DNA of 64,000 nucleotides from Desulfonatronospira thiodismutans ASO3-1 (GTDB lineage Bacteria; Desulfobacterota; Desulfovibrionia; Desulfovibrionales; Desulfonatronovibrionaceae), in the NCBI RefSeq assembly GCF_000174435.1, contig NZ_ACJN02000003.1, positions 326,263-390,262 on the forward strand. Direction: 5' to 3'. The translations under genes and the position numbers were made by a program. The notes under the pieces are model-generated. The model made no database searches, was not told the origin of the DNA, and saw only the letters and a list, made by a program, of their open reading frames with translations. Positions within the stretch are counted from its first letter, which is position 1; each line of letters opens with the position of its first letter. This document shows, piece after piece, positions 26,206 to 34,248 of this stretch.

Positions 26206-27680
26206 TTCCGGACCTCTTGGATAAGTTTCTGTTGGCCAAGAATGACACCGCAGGTCAGAAAAGCTGAGATGGTTCCCCCCAGAATACCCGGCGCCGTCAG
26301 GGCCTGACCTGTTAAATACAACCCTCTGATCTTGCTCAGGGGAGTGGGGTTTAATTGACCGTATTTCTGTTTGATCCCGTAGAGACATCCTGAAGGCGCA
26401 TTGGCGTAATCCCTGAACGTGAGCGGAGTTGCGCAATCCAGCATGGTTAAGGAATGGATCGCAGGAACCTTGCGCAGGACATGATCATGGACTCTTTGCA
26501 TCAGCGCCTGCTTCATTTCTAGATACGACTCCGGTCGATGCTCGGGCAGGCTGTCCCGCCAGGGGTACATCTCCTGCATTGACGCCGGACAAAGCATGAT
26601 CATGCCCGGTCGCGACTTTTCATTCTCCAGGCCGGCAGAGGCAAAGAAAAAAGGCCTTTTTTCGATGGCACGCTCCAGGTGACAATAGGTATCCAGATCA
26701 TCGTCAGGACAAAGAAAGAGATTTTTTCTGCTGAGCATCTCAGGCAGCTGCTCCAGCTCCGCAGAAAACATGAACGCCGAGGTAGTGTCCTCAAAAGCCT
26801 GAAAGCGTTGCCTGGTTGCGGGACGGAAAGCTGTCTCTTCCACCAGGGGCAATAATGCCCTGGGGTGAATGCTGGAAATGCACCCTTTTGCTTGAACAGT
26901 TTCCCCGTTTGCGAGTTCAACACCTTGAAATTCGCCTGCCCTGACCATGACCTTGGCCACATTACTCCTGCTGAAAATGTCGGCATCCAGATTCCTGAGA
27001 CGCTGCAGCAGCGTCTTTGCCAGGGTGCGGCCACCCCCTTTGATCCCGTGTACTGAACTGTACAGGGACCCCGCAACCTGGGCATGAACAGACACGGAAG
27101 ACCTGCCCGGCTCTGTCCCGTACAAAAGATAATGCATGGAGAGAATGGAGCGCAGTCTGGGATTACTGATAAGGCCCTGCAAGAATGATTTGAGGCTTTG
27201 GCTGGAGTATGGATCGTACATGAATATGTTGTTCGAGGAGATGTCCAGGTTCAAATGCGGAGACCTGTTGAACTCCTCGCTGACCGTGTGCAGGTAGGAA
27301 TCAATCCCCTTCTTCTCATGGGGGAAGGCGGAGCACAAACGGTCCCGGAGACGCTCGTACCCGAAGGGGAAGGAAAAACTGTAATCATCGTCTGTGAAGT
27401 AAAACGAATCGAAGCACTCACTGTCATAGGGGATTTTTTCCAGATCCTCGGCAATGTTCAAATAGCGGAAATAACTGTCAAGGGCTTCGCCATGTGCAAA
27501 GGCACCAGTATAATGAAAACCCGTATCAATATGTATCCCCCGGCGCTTAAACCCTCTCAGCAGGGGAGCAGGCTGGGCAGCCTTTTCCAGAACAGCTACA
27601 CTTAGCCCCTGTTTACTCAGGATTATTCCCGAAACCAGGCCGGAAATGCCTGATCCGATTACTACATAGTCGTATTTCAT
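26196..27680 (-). CDS. Phytoene-desaturase-like FAD oxidoreductase
   Basis: This 494-aa flavoprotein begins with the dinucleotide-binding motif VIGSGISGLVSGIILSKQG and the ribose-binding acidic end VLEKAAQPAPLLRGF. It ends with GLYLTGQALTAPGILGGTISAF, the C-terminal FAD block of the CrtI/CrtISO/RetSat group. Members desaturate, isomerise or saturate conjugated polyenes. It is not part of the minimal aryl polyene set, but phytoene-desaturase-like enzymes occur in proposed ladderane clusters. ATGA overlap with the upstream ketosynthase gene ties it to the operon. A role on a polyene intermediate is likely; the direction of redox is unknown. Confidence 0.9.
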   Translation of the reverse strand: MKYDYVVIGSGISGLVSGIILSKQGLSVAVLEKAAQPAPLLRGFKRRGIHIDTGFHYTGAFAHGEALDSYFRYLNIAEDLEKIPYDSECFDSFYFTDDDYSFSFPFGYERLRDRLCSAFPHEKKGIDSYLHTVSEEFNRSPHLNLDISSNNIFMYDPYSSQSLKSFLQGLISNPRLRSILSMHYLLYGTEPGRSSVSVHAQVAGSLYSSVHGIKGGGRTLAKTLLQRLRNLDADIFSRSNVAKVMVRAGEFQGVELANGETVQAKGCISSIHPRALLPLVEETAFRPATRQRFQAFEDTTSAFMFSAELEQLPEMLSRKNLFLCPDDDLDTYCHLERAIEKRPFFFASAGLENEKSRPGMIMLCPASMQEMYPWRDSLPEHRPESYLEMKQALMQRVHDHVLRKVPAIHSLTMLDCATPLTFRDYANAPSGCLYGIKQKYGQLNPTPLSKIRGLYLTGQALTAPGILGGTISAFLTCGVILGQQKLIQEVRKCR

Positions 27681-28900
27681 GTTCCGAAACCAAGGGTAAT
27701 GCAGGCATTGGTGCCCCCGAACCCGGCGGAGTTGCAGAGTACACTTCGAAGCTCGGCGTGCCTGGACTCTGTTACTATATCCAGTTTGGCCGAGGTCTCG
27801 TCCGGCTCTTCAAAGTTGATGTTCGGGGCAACAAATCCGTTCCTGGCCATCAATATGCAGTATACAACCTGGGCAGCGCCCGACATCCACAGTTCATGGC
27901 CGGTCATGGATTTCAAAGATGAAACAGCCGGGGTGTGTTCCCCGAAAATAGCTGTGATGCTCCCGGCTTCTGCCGAATCTCCAGAGGGGGTTGAGGTTGC
28001 GTGGGCACAGATAGAATCGATATCCGAAGGCTTCAGCCCCCCTTGATGCAGGCCGGAACGCATGGCCCGTTCAAGACCGTCGGAACTGGGGGATGAAACA
28101 TGCTGCCCGTCCGAGGAAAAACCATACCCCATGACCTCTCCCAGGATCAGGGCGCCTCGTTTACGGGCCAGGTCATAACGCTCCAGAATAATCGCAGCTG
28201 CTCCGCCGCTGGGCACAAGGCCGTCACGTCCAGCATCAAACGGTCGGCTTGCCCCCCCGGGCTCATCAGTTCTGCCGGAAAAGGCGCCGAGGCCGTCAAA
28301 GCTGCACATGGACTCCCAGTTGATTTCCTGGGCGCCTCCGCAGATCACTCTCTTCTGACGTCCCAGGGCGATCAGATCTGCTGCCTGGCCCACGGCATGG
28401 CCGCCGCTGGAGCAGGCCGAACTGATTGACCAACAAGCTCCCCGGGCACCCAGCAAAGTATTCAGGTTCATGGTGATGGTGGAGGTCATGGACCTGAAAA
28501 TCAGCCCGCTACCCAGAGAACGGGTATCCCTGAGCCTGCGGAGATAGTCCACCTGCTCCACTGCTGCCTGGCAGCTGGAATCACATCCGAAAATCAGTCC
28601 GGTCTCTTCATCGCGCAGCTGCTCAGGATCGATTCCAGCCATTTCCAGGGCGTCCATGACAGCGGCATGCGCCTGGACAGCAAAATCGGGCATGGTTTTA
28701 CGCTGCTTGCGGCCCAGGTATCTGGTAGGCTCAAAACCTCGAATCACTCCAGTCAATGGGCTGATAAAACCCATTTCCTGTCTTTGCGGATCAACTTCAA
28801 TCCCGGACTGCCCCTTGTAAAGAGCTGTGGTTACGGAATCTATATCATTGCCCAGGCAGGAAATAATTCCCACGCCGGTTACAACGACCCTATGCATCAT
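27677..28900 (-). CDS. 3-oxoacyl-ACP synthase, first gene of the main operon
   Basis: This 407-aa ketosynthase starts at the tandem ATGs at 28900 and 28897, preceded by AGG and an AT-rich leader; the longer frame to 28981 crosses the predicted promoter. Catalytic residues are Cys163 in SSACSSGGHAVG, His300 in CAHATSTPSGD and His335 in LKSMTGHELWMSG, all intact and FabB/FabF-like. It shares the HATxT variant of the first His motif with the KS at 24976, so these two may be the closest paralogues in the cluster. It leads a minus-strand run of genes down to 6771. Confidence 0.92.
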   Translation of the reverse strand: MMHRVVVTGVGIISCLGNDIDSVTTALYKGQSGIEVDPQRQEMGFISPLTGVIRGFEPTRYLGRKQRKTMPDFAVQAHAAVMDALEMAGIDPEQLRDEETGLIFGCDSSCQAAVEQVDYLRRLRDTRSLGSGLIFRSMTSTITMNLNTLLGARGACWSISSACSSGGHAVGQAADLIALGRQKRVICGGAQEINWESMCSFDGLGAFSGRTDEPGGASRPFDAGRDGLVPSGGAAAIILERYDLARKRGALILGEVMGYGFSSDGQHVSSPSSDGLERAMRSGLHQGGLKPSDIDSICAHATSTPSGDSAEAGSITAIFGEHTPAVSSLKSMTGHELWMSGAAQVVYCILMARNGFVAPNINFEEPDETSAKLDIVTESRHAELRSVLCNSAGFGGTNACITLGFGT

Positions 28901-28921
28901 AAAAAACCTGTATATTTTATT

Positions 28922-28961
28922 ATTATATAGAGAAACAGTTTTTTTCAAAAAGTAACTGTTT
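28922..28961 (-). promoter_or_regulatory. Putative promoter and operator of the polyene operon
   Basis: On the minus strand there is a -35-like TTGAAA (28948-28943) and a consensus -10 TATAAT (28927-28922) with a short 15-nt spacer, leading into the ketosynthase ATG at 28900. An inverted repeat of AAACAGTT and AACTGTTT (28933-28940 and 28954-28961, 13 nt apart) surrounds the -35 and could bind a repressor or activator. The spacing is sub-optimal, in keeping with an activator-dependent promoter. Confidence 0.4.
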
Positions 28962-29323
28962 ACCACCTGAGAGCTGGACAATCGAAACCCGCGGACGAAG
29001 ATCTAGTGTCATGGGGTTAAGAAAATCAAAGTAAAATGCCTTAACGACATAGTCACACCTGAAGATTGATTAATAAATCACGCCATTAATGTGATATGCA
29101 CCGAAATTGATTCAAAGCAAGTGTTAAATAGTATGAAATGTTATAAAACAGAGTAAAGGTTTTGATCTATCTGTCACTCTATGGTATAAAAGCAAATATT
29201 TAAGACCTGTTTGCCGGAAAACTGAACCATCAGAGTACATATCGATAGAATGGTAAACTATTATTATTTAATTCTAAGCTATAATATTATTTTTTATTTT
29301 GAAAAAAAGCCACTACTTATCAC
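28962..29323. other. AT-rich intergenic stretch, no gene seen
   Basis: About 360 bp between the main operon and the lipoprotein gene. It is clearly richer in A and T than the flanking biosynthetic genes and contains no convincing reading frame, RNA or strong hairpin. Confidence 0.5.
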
Positions 29324-29965
29324 TCAATATTGAAGAACATTACGTATCTCTTTATCATTAATAAGAAGTTCAATTTTATCTGTGAATGCTTTAGGAATGA
29401 CTTGTTTAGCATGCCCAGCAGGATTAATGAAACTTCCACCTAAATTATCTCTCCCTTTAATACTGTTACTTGCTAGTTGCATTCCTGCGCCATCCAATAT
29501 CGAAACTTTCATATCATATATAAGCGCGGTATTGTTATATGTATCACTTTTCCACTCATTTATTGTCATAACTAACAATCTGTCTGATCCTTTTTCCTTT
29601 AACTTATCAATAACAGAGTCTTTATCCATGTTGGATGAAACAGATATATATTGGACCTCGAAACCTCTCTCTACAAGAGAATTCGCTAATGACTTTGACA
29701 TATCATCGGCAAGGGAATTACCGCTTTCAGTCTTTACATCAAAAGGATTACCATATCCGCCTCGCTGCAGTCCAACAAAATCGGGGTCTTTATTACCAGA
29801 GACTATATATGCTCTTTGATCGTGGGCAGTTACAGCAACTGCTATAGTATTCTCAATATTAATGTTTGCAATAGCATCATGGTAACTATGTTTATTTCCA
29901 AATGCACACCCTAATAAGACTGTCGATAAAATTACAATCGATACCATACGAATTAAGGTTTTCAT
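29324..29965 (-). CDS. Putative lipoprotein, AT-rich orphan gene
   Basis: This 213-aa protein begins with a lipoprotein signal (IVILSTVLLGC) and a good ribosome site (AGGAG 8 nt before the ATG). The mature part alternates strands and helices (NTIAVAVTAHDQRAYIVSG; SLADDMSKSLANSLVERGFEVQY; RLLVMTINEWKSDTY), loosely resembling YajG/FlgO-type outer-membrane lipoproteins. I do not recognise the family with confidence. Codon use is markedly AT-richer than in all neighbours, and it separates the ketoreductase gene from the rest of the cluster, which suggests later insertion. Its relation to the polyene pathway is unclear. Confidence 0.75.
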   Translation of the reverse strand: MKTLIRMVSIVILSTVLLGCAFGNKHSYHDAIANINIENTIAVAVTAHDQRAYIVSGNKDPDFVGLQRGGYGNPFDVKTESGNSLADDMSKSLANSLVERGFEVQYISVSSNMDKDSVIDKLKEKGSDRLLVMTINEWKSDTYNNTALIYDMKVSILDGAGMQLASNSIKGRDNLGGSFINPAGHAKQVIPKAFTDKIELLINDKEIRNVLQY

Positions 29966-30001
29966 GACTTTTCTCCTGCAATATATTTTAAATATTAAAA
30001 A

Positions 30002-30742
30002 TCACATATAAATGCCTCCATTGACAGCAATAACTTGCCCTGTGATATATGAAGCTTTGTCCGAACAAAGAAAGGATACTGCGCCTGCAACTTCCTCCGG
30101 CTGCCCGATCCTGTTCAGCGGCACTCGCGGCAGCATCTCTTTCCAGGGCAGATCTGTAGTCATGTCGGTTTCAATAAATCCTGGGGCTACTGCATTCACC
30201 AGGATATTTCGTTTTCCCATCTCTTGAGCTAAAGACTTTGTAGCCCCAATCAGCCCTGATTTGGCTGCTGCATAGTTAGTCTGGCCGGGCATTCCAGATT
30301 GACCTGCGGTAGAAACAATGTTGACTATGCGTCCACTGCGCTTGCGGAGCATTTTTTCCAAGGCCAGCTTTGTCACCAGGAAAAATCCGTCCAGATGGAC
30401 ATCCAAAACTTTTCTCCAGTCATCATGATAATCCATAGTCAGCATCAACTTGTCAGCTGCATACCCGGCGTTGTTGATCACGGCAAAAGGAGTTTCCTTT
30501 TCCAAAACAGGCTCCAGAGCTAAAAAGGCAGCTTCCGGGTCCGCCACATCAAAAGGCAGCAGCTGGCATTTTCGCCCCAGGATTTCAATCGAATCCTTGA
30601 CTACAGACGCTTTTTGATGATTGCTTCTGTAGTTCAGCCATATATCGAATCCGTCCCGGGCCAGCATTATTGCTGTAGCCGCTCCTATCCCCCTGCTGCC
30701 GCCTGTAACCAGGGCAGTACGCGGTTTGTTTTGTGCATGCAT
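30002..30742 (-). CDS. 3-oxoacyl-ACP reductase (FabG-like SDR)
   Basis: This 246-aa short-chain dehydrogenase has the cofactor motif TGGSRGIGAA, the NNAG block, and catalytic Ser144, Tyr157 and Lys161 (YAAAKSG). An Arg after the glycine motif fits NADPH. It should reduce the 3-keto intermediate after each condensation (ApeQ-like). AAGGG lies 7 nt before the ATG. It lies on the far side of the AT-rich lipoprotein gene but is the only ketoreductase in the region, so it very likely belongs to the pathway. Confidence 0.93.
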   Translation of the reverse strand: MHAQNKPRTALVTGGSRGIGAATAIMLARDGFDIWLNYRSNHQKASVVKDSIEILGRKCQLLPFDVADPEAAFLALEPVLEKETPFAVINNAGYAADKLMLTMDYHDDWRKVLDVHLDGFFLVTKLALEKMLRKRSGRIVNIVSTAGQSGMPGQTNYAAAKSGLIGATKSLAQEMGKRNILVNAVAPGFIETDMTTDLPWKEMLPRVPLNRIGQPEEVAGAVSFLCSDKASYITGQVIAVNGGIYM

Positions 30743-30901
30743 GGCAATCCCTTGATGATTGGAGCAGAGCAGGCAGCAACAAATATATCTGACAAGCCTA
30801 AAAAAGCTTGCTTATTTTTGAGCTAGACTTTGTTGTTGCCTGATTTCCGCTGTTGCTTTAAACTGATATACGGTTCACAAACACAGCAGCATATACTATA
30901 A

Positions 30902-31531
30902 CTACTGTCTTACATTCTCTACATATCCTTCAGCATTAAACTCAACTACACTTGTAACAAATCTGTTGCGCCAATAGGTCCAGCTCGAACTCTCCAGAGA
31001 AGGTGTTCTATGTTTTGCAGGGTAACCCAGTGCAGTGAGTACTCCGTCTTTGCTCATGCCTTCCAAAGCCTTGCCGGCTTCAATGCCTTTCTGATCAATC
31101 TCGGAAAAACCCTCAATAGAAACCGGCTCATCCGAGGTGATCAGTTCCACATATTGTTCTTCACTCATTTCCATGCGTCCACTGTGATATTCAAAAAACA
31201 CCATCTGGCCTGTATCCATTACCTTGAAATAAAACCCGTTTCTTCTGGCGCGCCTATCAGGAAATTCTATTTCGGATCCAGCTGGAATGATGATATGCCC
31301 ATCTCCCGGATCAACAAATCCGGCATAGCTGGCTTTAATATCACGCCCGCTGTCCTGGGCATGGATATTATACTTGGTATATACCTCCGGTTCATCTGCA
31401 TATATTGCATGCAGGTTACTGCTTGCTCCGCGGCAGCCCAGAGCCAGGGTGGCAAGAATAAAAGGCAGACAAAGATAGAGCAACAACTTGGCCAGAGAAA
31501 AAGATTTAGAAGAAAGGATGTTCCTGGTCAT
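30902..31531 (-). CDS. Lipoprotein with BamE/SmpA-like C-terminus
   Basis: The start at 31531 (AGGAG 8 nt upstream) gives 209 aa with a lipoprotein signal ending in LATLALGC. Residues from about 155 to the end (GMSKDGVLTALGYPAKH ... WTYWRNRFVTSVVEFNAEGYVENV) have the helix-then-beta pattern of BamE/OmlA-type domains, in which a small domain binds at the outer membrane. The N-terminal half is not recognised. It is close to the PagL-like gene (about 40 bp). A role in cell-envelope assembly is likely; a link with polyene export is only suggested by location. Confidence 0.75.
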   Translation of the reverse strand: MTRNILSSKSFSLAKLLLYLCLPFILATLALGCRGASSNLHAIYADEPEVYTKYNIHAQDSGRDIKASYAGFVDPGDGHIIIPAGSEIEFPDRRARRNGFYFKVMDTGQMVFFEYHSGRMEMSEEQYVELITSDEPVSIEGFSEIDQKGIEAGKALEGMSKDGVLTALGYPAKHRTPSLESSSWTYWRNRFVTSVVEFNAEGYVENVRQ

Positions 31532-31572
31532 AACTTTACTCCTGTTATTTAGTTTAGACAAAAAAACAGTGC

Positions 31573-32199
31573 TTAAAAAAACCATCCCATATTAATGACA
31601 AGGGAATTAACCCCTCGGTTATCACTGCTCAACCCTGCATTGGAAAGGTGATGTAAGCGAACGGACATCCAGGGCTGCAGGTTGTGGTCCCCGGCAAACT
31701 CAATCCCAACTCCTGCCTGAGGATTGAAATTCAATCGCGTGCCCTGCTCTTTGACCTTGTATTCTGTATAGATAAGCCCTACACCACCTTCAATATAAGG
31801 ACGAACAAACCTGCTGCTCAAACCGTCAAGATAGTACAGGGCCAAAAATCCGACTGAAGCCAGAATCTCTGGAGGAGAACGCAGGGTTCCTCCCAGGCTG
31901 CCCTCCACCTTGAAACGCAGGGACTCAGGGGCTCTGTGGGGCCAGATGGCATCATAATCATAAAGAGCAAACCCGGTAACAGTGGCGAAGTCTCTGGCAT
32001 CTGATGGATCATAGGCAAGTGCTACCCCAAGCCCCATTCCGTAACGTGGCTCTACAACCTCACTGCGTTCCTGTTCTTCAGCATTAGCCAGCCCGGGGGC
32101 AACAATCATGCTGAACACAGCAAAAAGACACAAAAGCGGTACATAAAGCCATGCATCACGCAATCTGTCAATCGACCAGTGTGACTGCGCCAAAATCAC
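31573..32199 (-). CDS. PagL-like lipid A 3-O-deacylase / acyloxyacyl hydrolase
   Basis: At 208 aa it has a signal peptide (LLCLFAVFSMIVAPGLANA) and alternating strands of a small outer-membrane beta-barrel ending in Phe (VINMGWFF). The catalytic motif of PagL is seen as RLHHLSNAGL near residues 181-190 (His and Ser), followed by DNRGVNSL. An Asn is found about where PagL has its Glu, so the third residue of the triad is uncertain. It may trim ester-linked acyl chains from lipid A or a related lipid. The start overlaps the KS-like gene by 32 nt. Confidence 0.78.
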   Translation of the reverse strand: MILAQSHWSIDRLRDAWLYVPLLCLFAVFSMIVAPGLANAEEQERSEVVEPRYGMGLGVALAYDPSDARDFATVTGFALYDYDAIWPHRAPESLRFKVEGSLGGTLRSPPEILASVGFLALYYLDGLSSRFVRPYIEGGVGLIYTEYKVKEQGTRLNFNPQAGVGIEFAGDHNLQPWMSVRLHHLSNAGLSSDNRGVNSLVINMGWFF

Positions 32200-33304
32200 C
32201 CCCTTTCCCGATTTGCAAGCAGACTATCCCGGGATCCTGCTGCATACAGTTTTCTGCGATGGATGTACCTGGCTCCTCAGAGCATGGAAACAGTTGCCCC
32301 TGTTGTATTTTCAGCCCGGCAACAGCGAGGTCAAAGGCCTGGCTTGCGGGCAGTCCGCCGAAAATATGTGCATGCGCTGCTCCCTGTGAGCTTTGTCCGG
32401 GAATCAGATCGGCGTTGCTTTTGCAAGCAAGTTCTGAACCGCTGTTAAGAATCAGGGGTGCTGGTCCAGAAAATGATAAGCTGCATTCATGCCATCTGCC
32501 CTGCTGGATATCGGTGATGCAGCCATAATCATCGACTGTTTTTTCAGAAGACAAGAGAAAAAAAGCAGCACCCTCGCCCATAACACTCCCTTGATCATCC
32601 CCAGCGAGATTGCCCGAAATATCTTTGCTGCCAGGAACGCAAAGCCTCAGCCAGCTATAACCGCGCAATGCACAGTACTCATCAACTGCTCCAAAAAGAA
32701 CATAATCAACCCTGTTTTCCAGCAGCCACTGCCTGGCTGTAATCAACCCCGAAGAAACAGACAGTTCAAACTGGCTGACAGTGAGACTCGGCCCGGTGAT
32801 GTTCAGGAGAATCGAAATGTGTGCAGCAGCTGCATTGTGCACAGAATTGGAAAAATATGTAGGAGAGGCGCAGGCATCGCCGTCATTGATCACAGAATCC
32901 AGAAAGGAAAAAGTGGTTGCCGCGGCACCGTAGCTCGTGGCAATTACAATACCCATTCTTTCCCGGGGGTTATCCAGCATGCCTGCGTCTTCCAGGGCCA
33001 GAAACGACCCGAGCACAGCCATGCGTGAATAATGGTCAATACGACGCAACACTTTCCTGGGCAGATATCTGCCCAAAGCACCTGTATCCGCGGTCGCGAC
33101 AGGCAGGTCTTTCTGTGCATTGTCCAGGTCATGGCTGGTAAAAGAAGTTTCTGCCGCCCTGTCTTCCTCCAGAGCCTTCCTCAGATCATGCACGCCTGTG
33201 CCGAAGCTGCCCAGAACTCCTATACCCCGGATATAGACAGGCAAAAATGCCGCTCCTGAAGAGCCTGCATCTGCCTGATAGGTTTGCTTTGAATAACAGG
33301 TCAT
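32168..33304 (-). CDS. Ketosynthase-like protein lacking catalytic residues
   Basis: This 378-aa protein has the N-terminal fold of a ketosynthase (YIRGIGVLGSFGTGVHDL; ILLNITGPSLTVSQ), but where the active-site Cys-x-x-Gly should lie it reads SVSSG (residues 182-186) with no cysteine. No HGTGT-type histidine block is visible; the only related region reads GAAHAHIFGG. It is more likely a regulatory or chain-length partner than an enzyme, though decay is possible. It is the outermost biosynthetic gene of the cluster and overlaps the PagL-like gene by 32 nt. The N-terminal 20 residues are poorly conserved and the true start could be further in. Confidence 0.75.
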   Translation of the reverse strand: MTCYSKQTYQADAGSSGAAFLPVYIRGIGVLGSFGTGVHDLRKALEEDRAAETSFTSHDLDNAQKDLPVATADTGALGRYLPRKVLRRIDHYSRMAVLGSFLALEDAGMLDNPRERMGIVIATSYGAAATTFSFLDSVINDGDACASPTYFSNSVHNAAAAHISILLNITGPSLTVSQFELSVSSGLITARQWLLENRVDYVLFGAVDEYCALRGYSWLRLCVPGSKDISGNLAGDDQGSVMGEGAAFFLLSSEKTVDDYGCITDIQQGRWHECSLSFSGPAPLILNSGSELACKSNADLIPGQSSQGAAHAHIFGGLPASQAFDLAVAGLKIQQGQLFPCSEEPGTSIAENCMQQDPGIVCLQIGKGGDFGAVTLVD

Positions 33305-33905
33305 TTCTTCTGCTGGATAAGTATACGTTGTGCAGGCTGCTCAGGCAAAAAATATTGTATGCCCCTGCTGCCACATGAATGTTTAGCCGGCATCTTCAGC
33401 TATTGCAATGCCGTCTGACTTTGCAAATAACCATTGATGATTATTATAAGTATAATCTGGCACAAACATAGTGAACTTGTCAATGTATTGATTATTGCGA
33501 TCAGGTCAGTACTGGCCGAATATCTGGATTTCATCCGGGAAAATGCATCCCGGCTGGAAGCTTGCAGGTGCAGAATTCAGATGTGATTTTTTTGAGAACT
33601 TTGCCGCCGGATCAATGACACAGCCCCGGGTTGTTTGCTTGTCTGTCGGACTGCTTTTTCTTCACTCTGGCACAGGACCGCACTTGAATCCATGAGAGAC
33701 GTCTTGTCCTGGACATTTTCTCTTGCCTGTAGGGAGCCCTGCAGCATGATTTTGAGTTGTGCCCGACAGTTTTTTACAGTATATTGTCACTGATAGCCAG
33801 CCTGTTAAGGCAACAATGAACAACATCTGCCAATGCCTTCGGGAAAACCCATGAACAGACATCAGAAGATGCGAAAATGATGGATATGCCATCTGCTGAG
33901 CCATT
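33305..33905. other. Intergenic boundary of the polyene cluster
   Basis: About 600 bp without a supported gene. Toward the cluster (33440-33485) it is AT-rich and holds TTGACA and TATACT/TATAAT-like hexamers on the minus strand, but their spacing (23 nt) is too wide for a normal promoter. No direct repeat, tRNA fragment or integrase remnant was seen here. Confidence 0.5.
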
Positions 33906-34202
33906 ATGACCCTCTGGACCATTGCCTCTCTGGCCATTCTTCTAGGTATTGCACTTGCACTGCTGGGCATCAAGGTCAGGCGCTCCGCACGCATGCATGA
34001 AATGTTTTTTCCTGGACTGCAGACAGGTAAAAAAAGCTCGAAAAAAGAGCAGGAACTAGCAAAAAGACTTCTCGGCCTGGTACATGGACGCGAAGATGTG
34101 GCCCGCAGGCTTGTTGAGCTGGAGCAGTCCAGGAATCCTGAAAAATCCAGAAAATGGTGTCTGAACAAGGCTATAGAGTCCTTGAAGAGAGAACGCAGAT
34201 AA
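33906..34202 (+). CDS. Small membrane-anchored hypothetical protein
   Basis: This 98-aa protein has one N-terminal membrane helix (TIASLAILLGIALALLGIKV) and a highly charged cytoplasmic tail (KKSSKKEQELAKRLLGLVHGREDVARRLVELEQSR) that could form a helix or coiled coil. No recognised family. The ribosome site is weak. A longer frame on the opposite strand is low-complexity Ser/Arg-rich and is judged a shadow. The amphipathic, gene-like composition supports this strand, but not strongly. Confidence 0.5.
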   Translation: MTLWTIASLAILLGIALALLGIKVRRSARMHEMFFPGLQTGKKSSKKEQELAKRLLGLVHGREDVARRLVELEQSRNPEKSRKWCLNKAIESLKRERR

Positions 34203-34248
34203 CAGCCGGACCCTGCAGGCTCTGCTGTATCCGGGAAAATCCCGCCTT

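Noticed and set aside
30795-30825. CAAGC/GCTTG hairpin near a T-run as a terminator
   Set aside because: Stem of only 5 bp, and the T-run is on the plus strand, where no upstream gene exists.
6694-33905. Genomic island with tRNA att sites
   Set aside because: No second copy of the tRNA 3' end and no integrase gene seen in the window; kept only as a finding about the junction.
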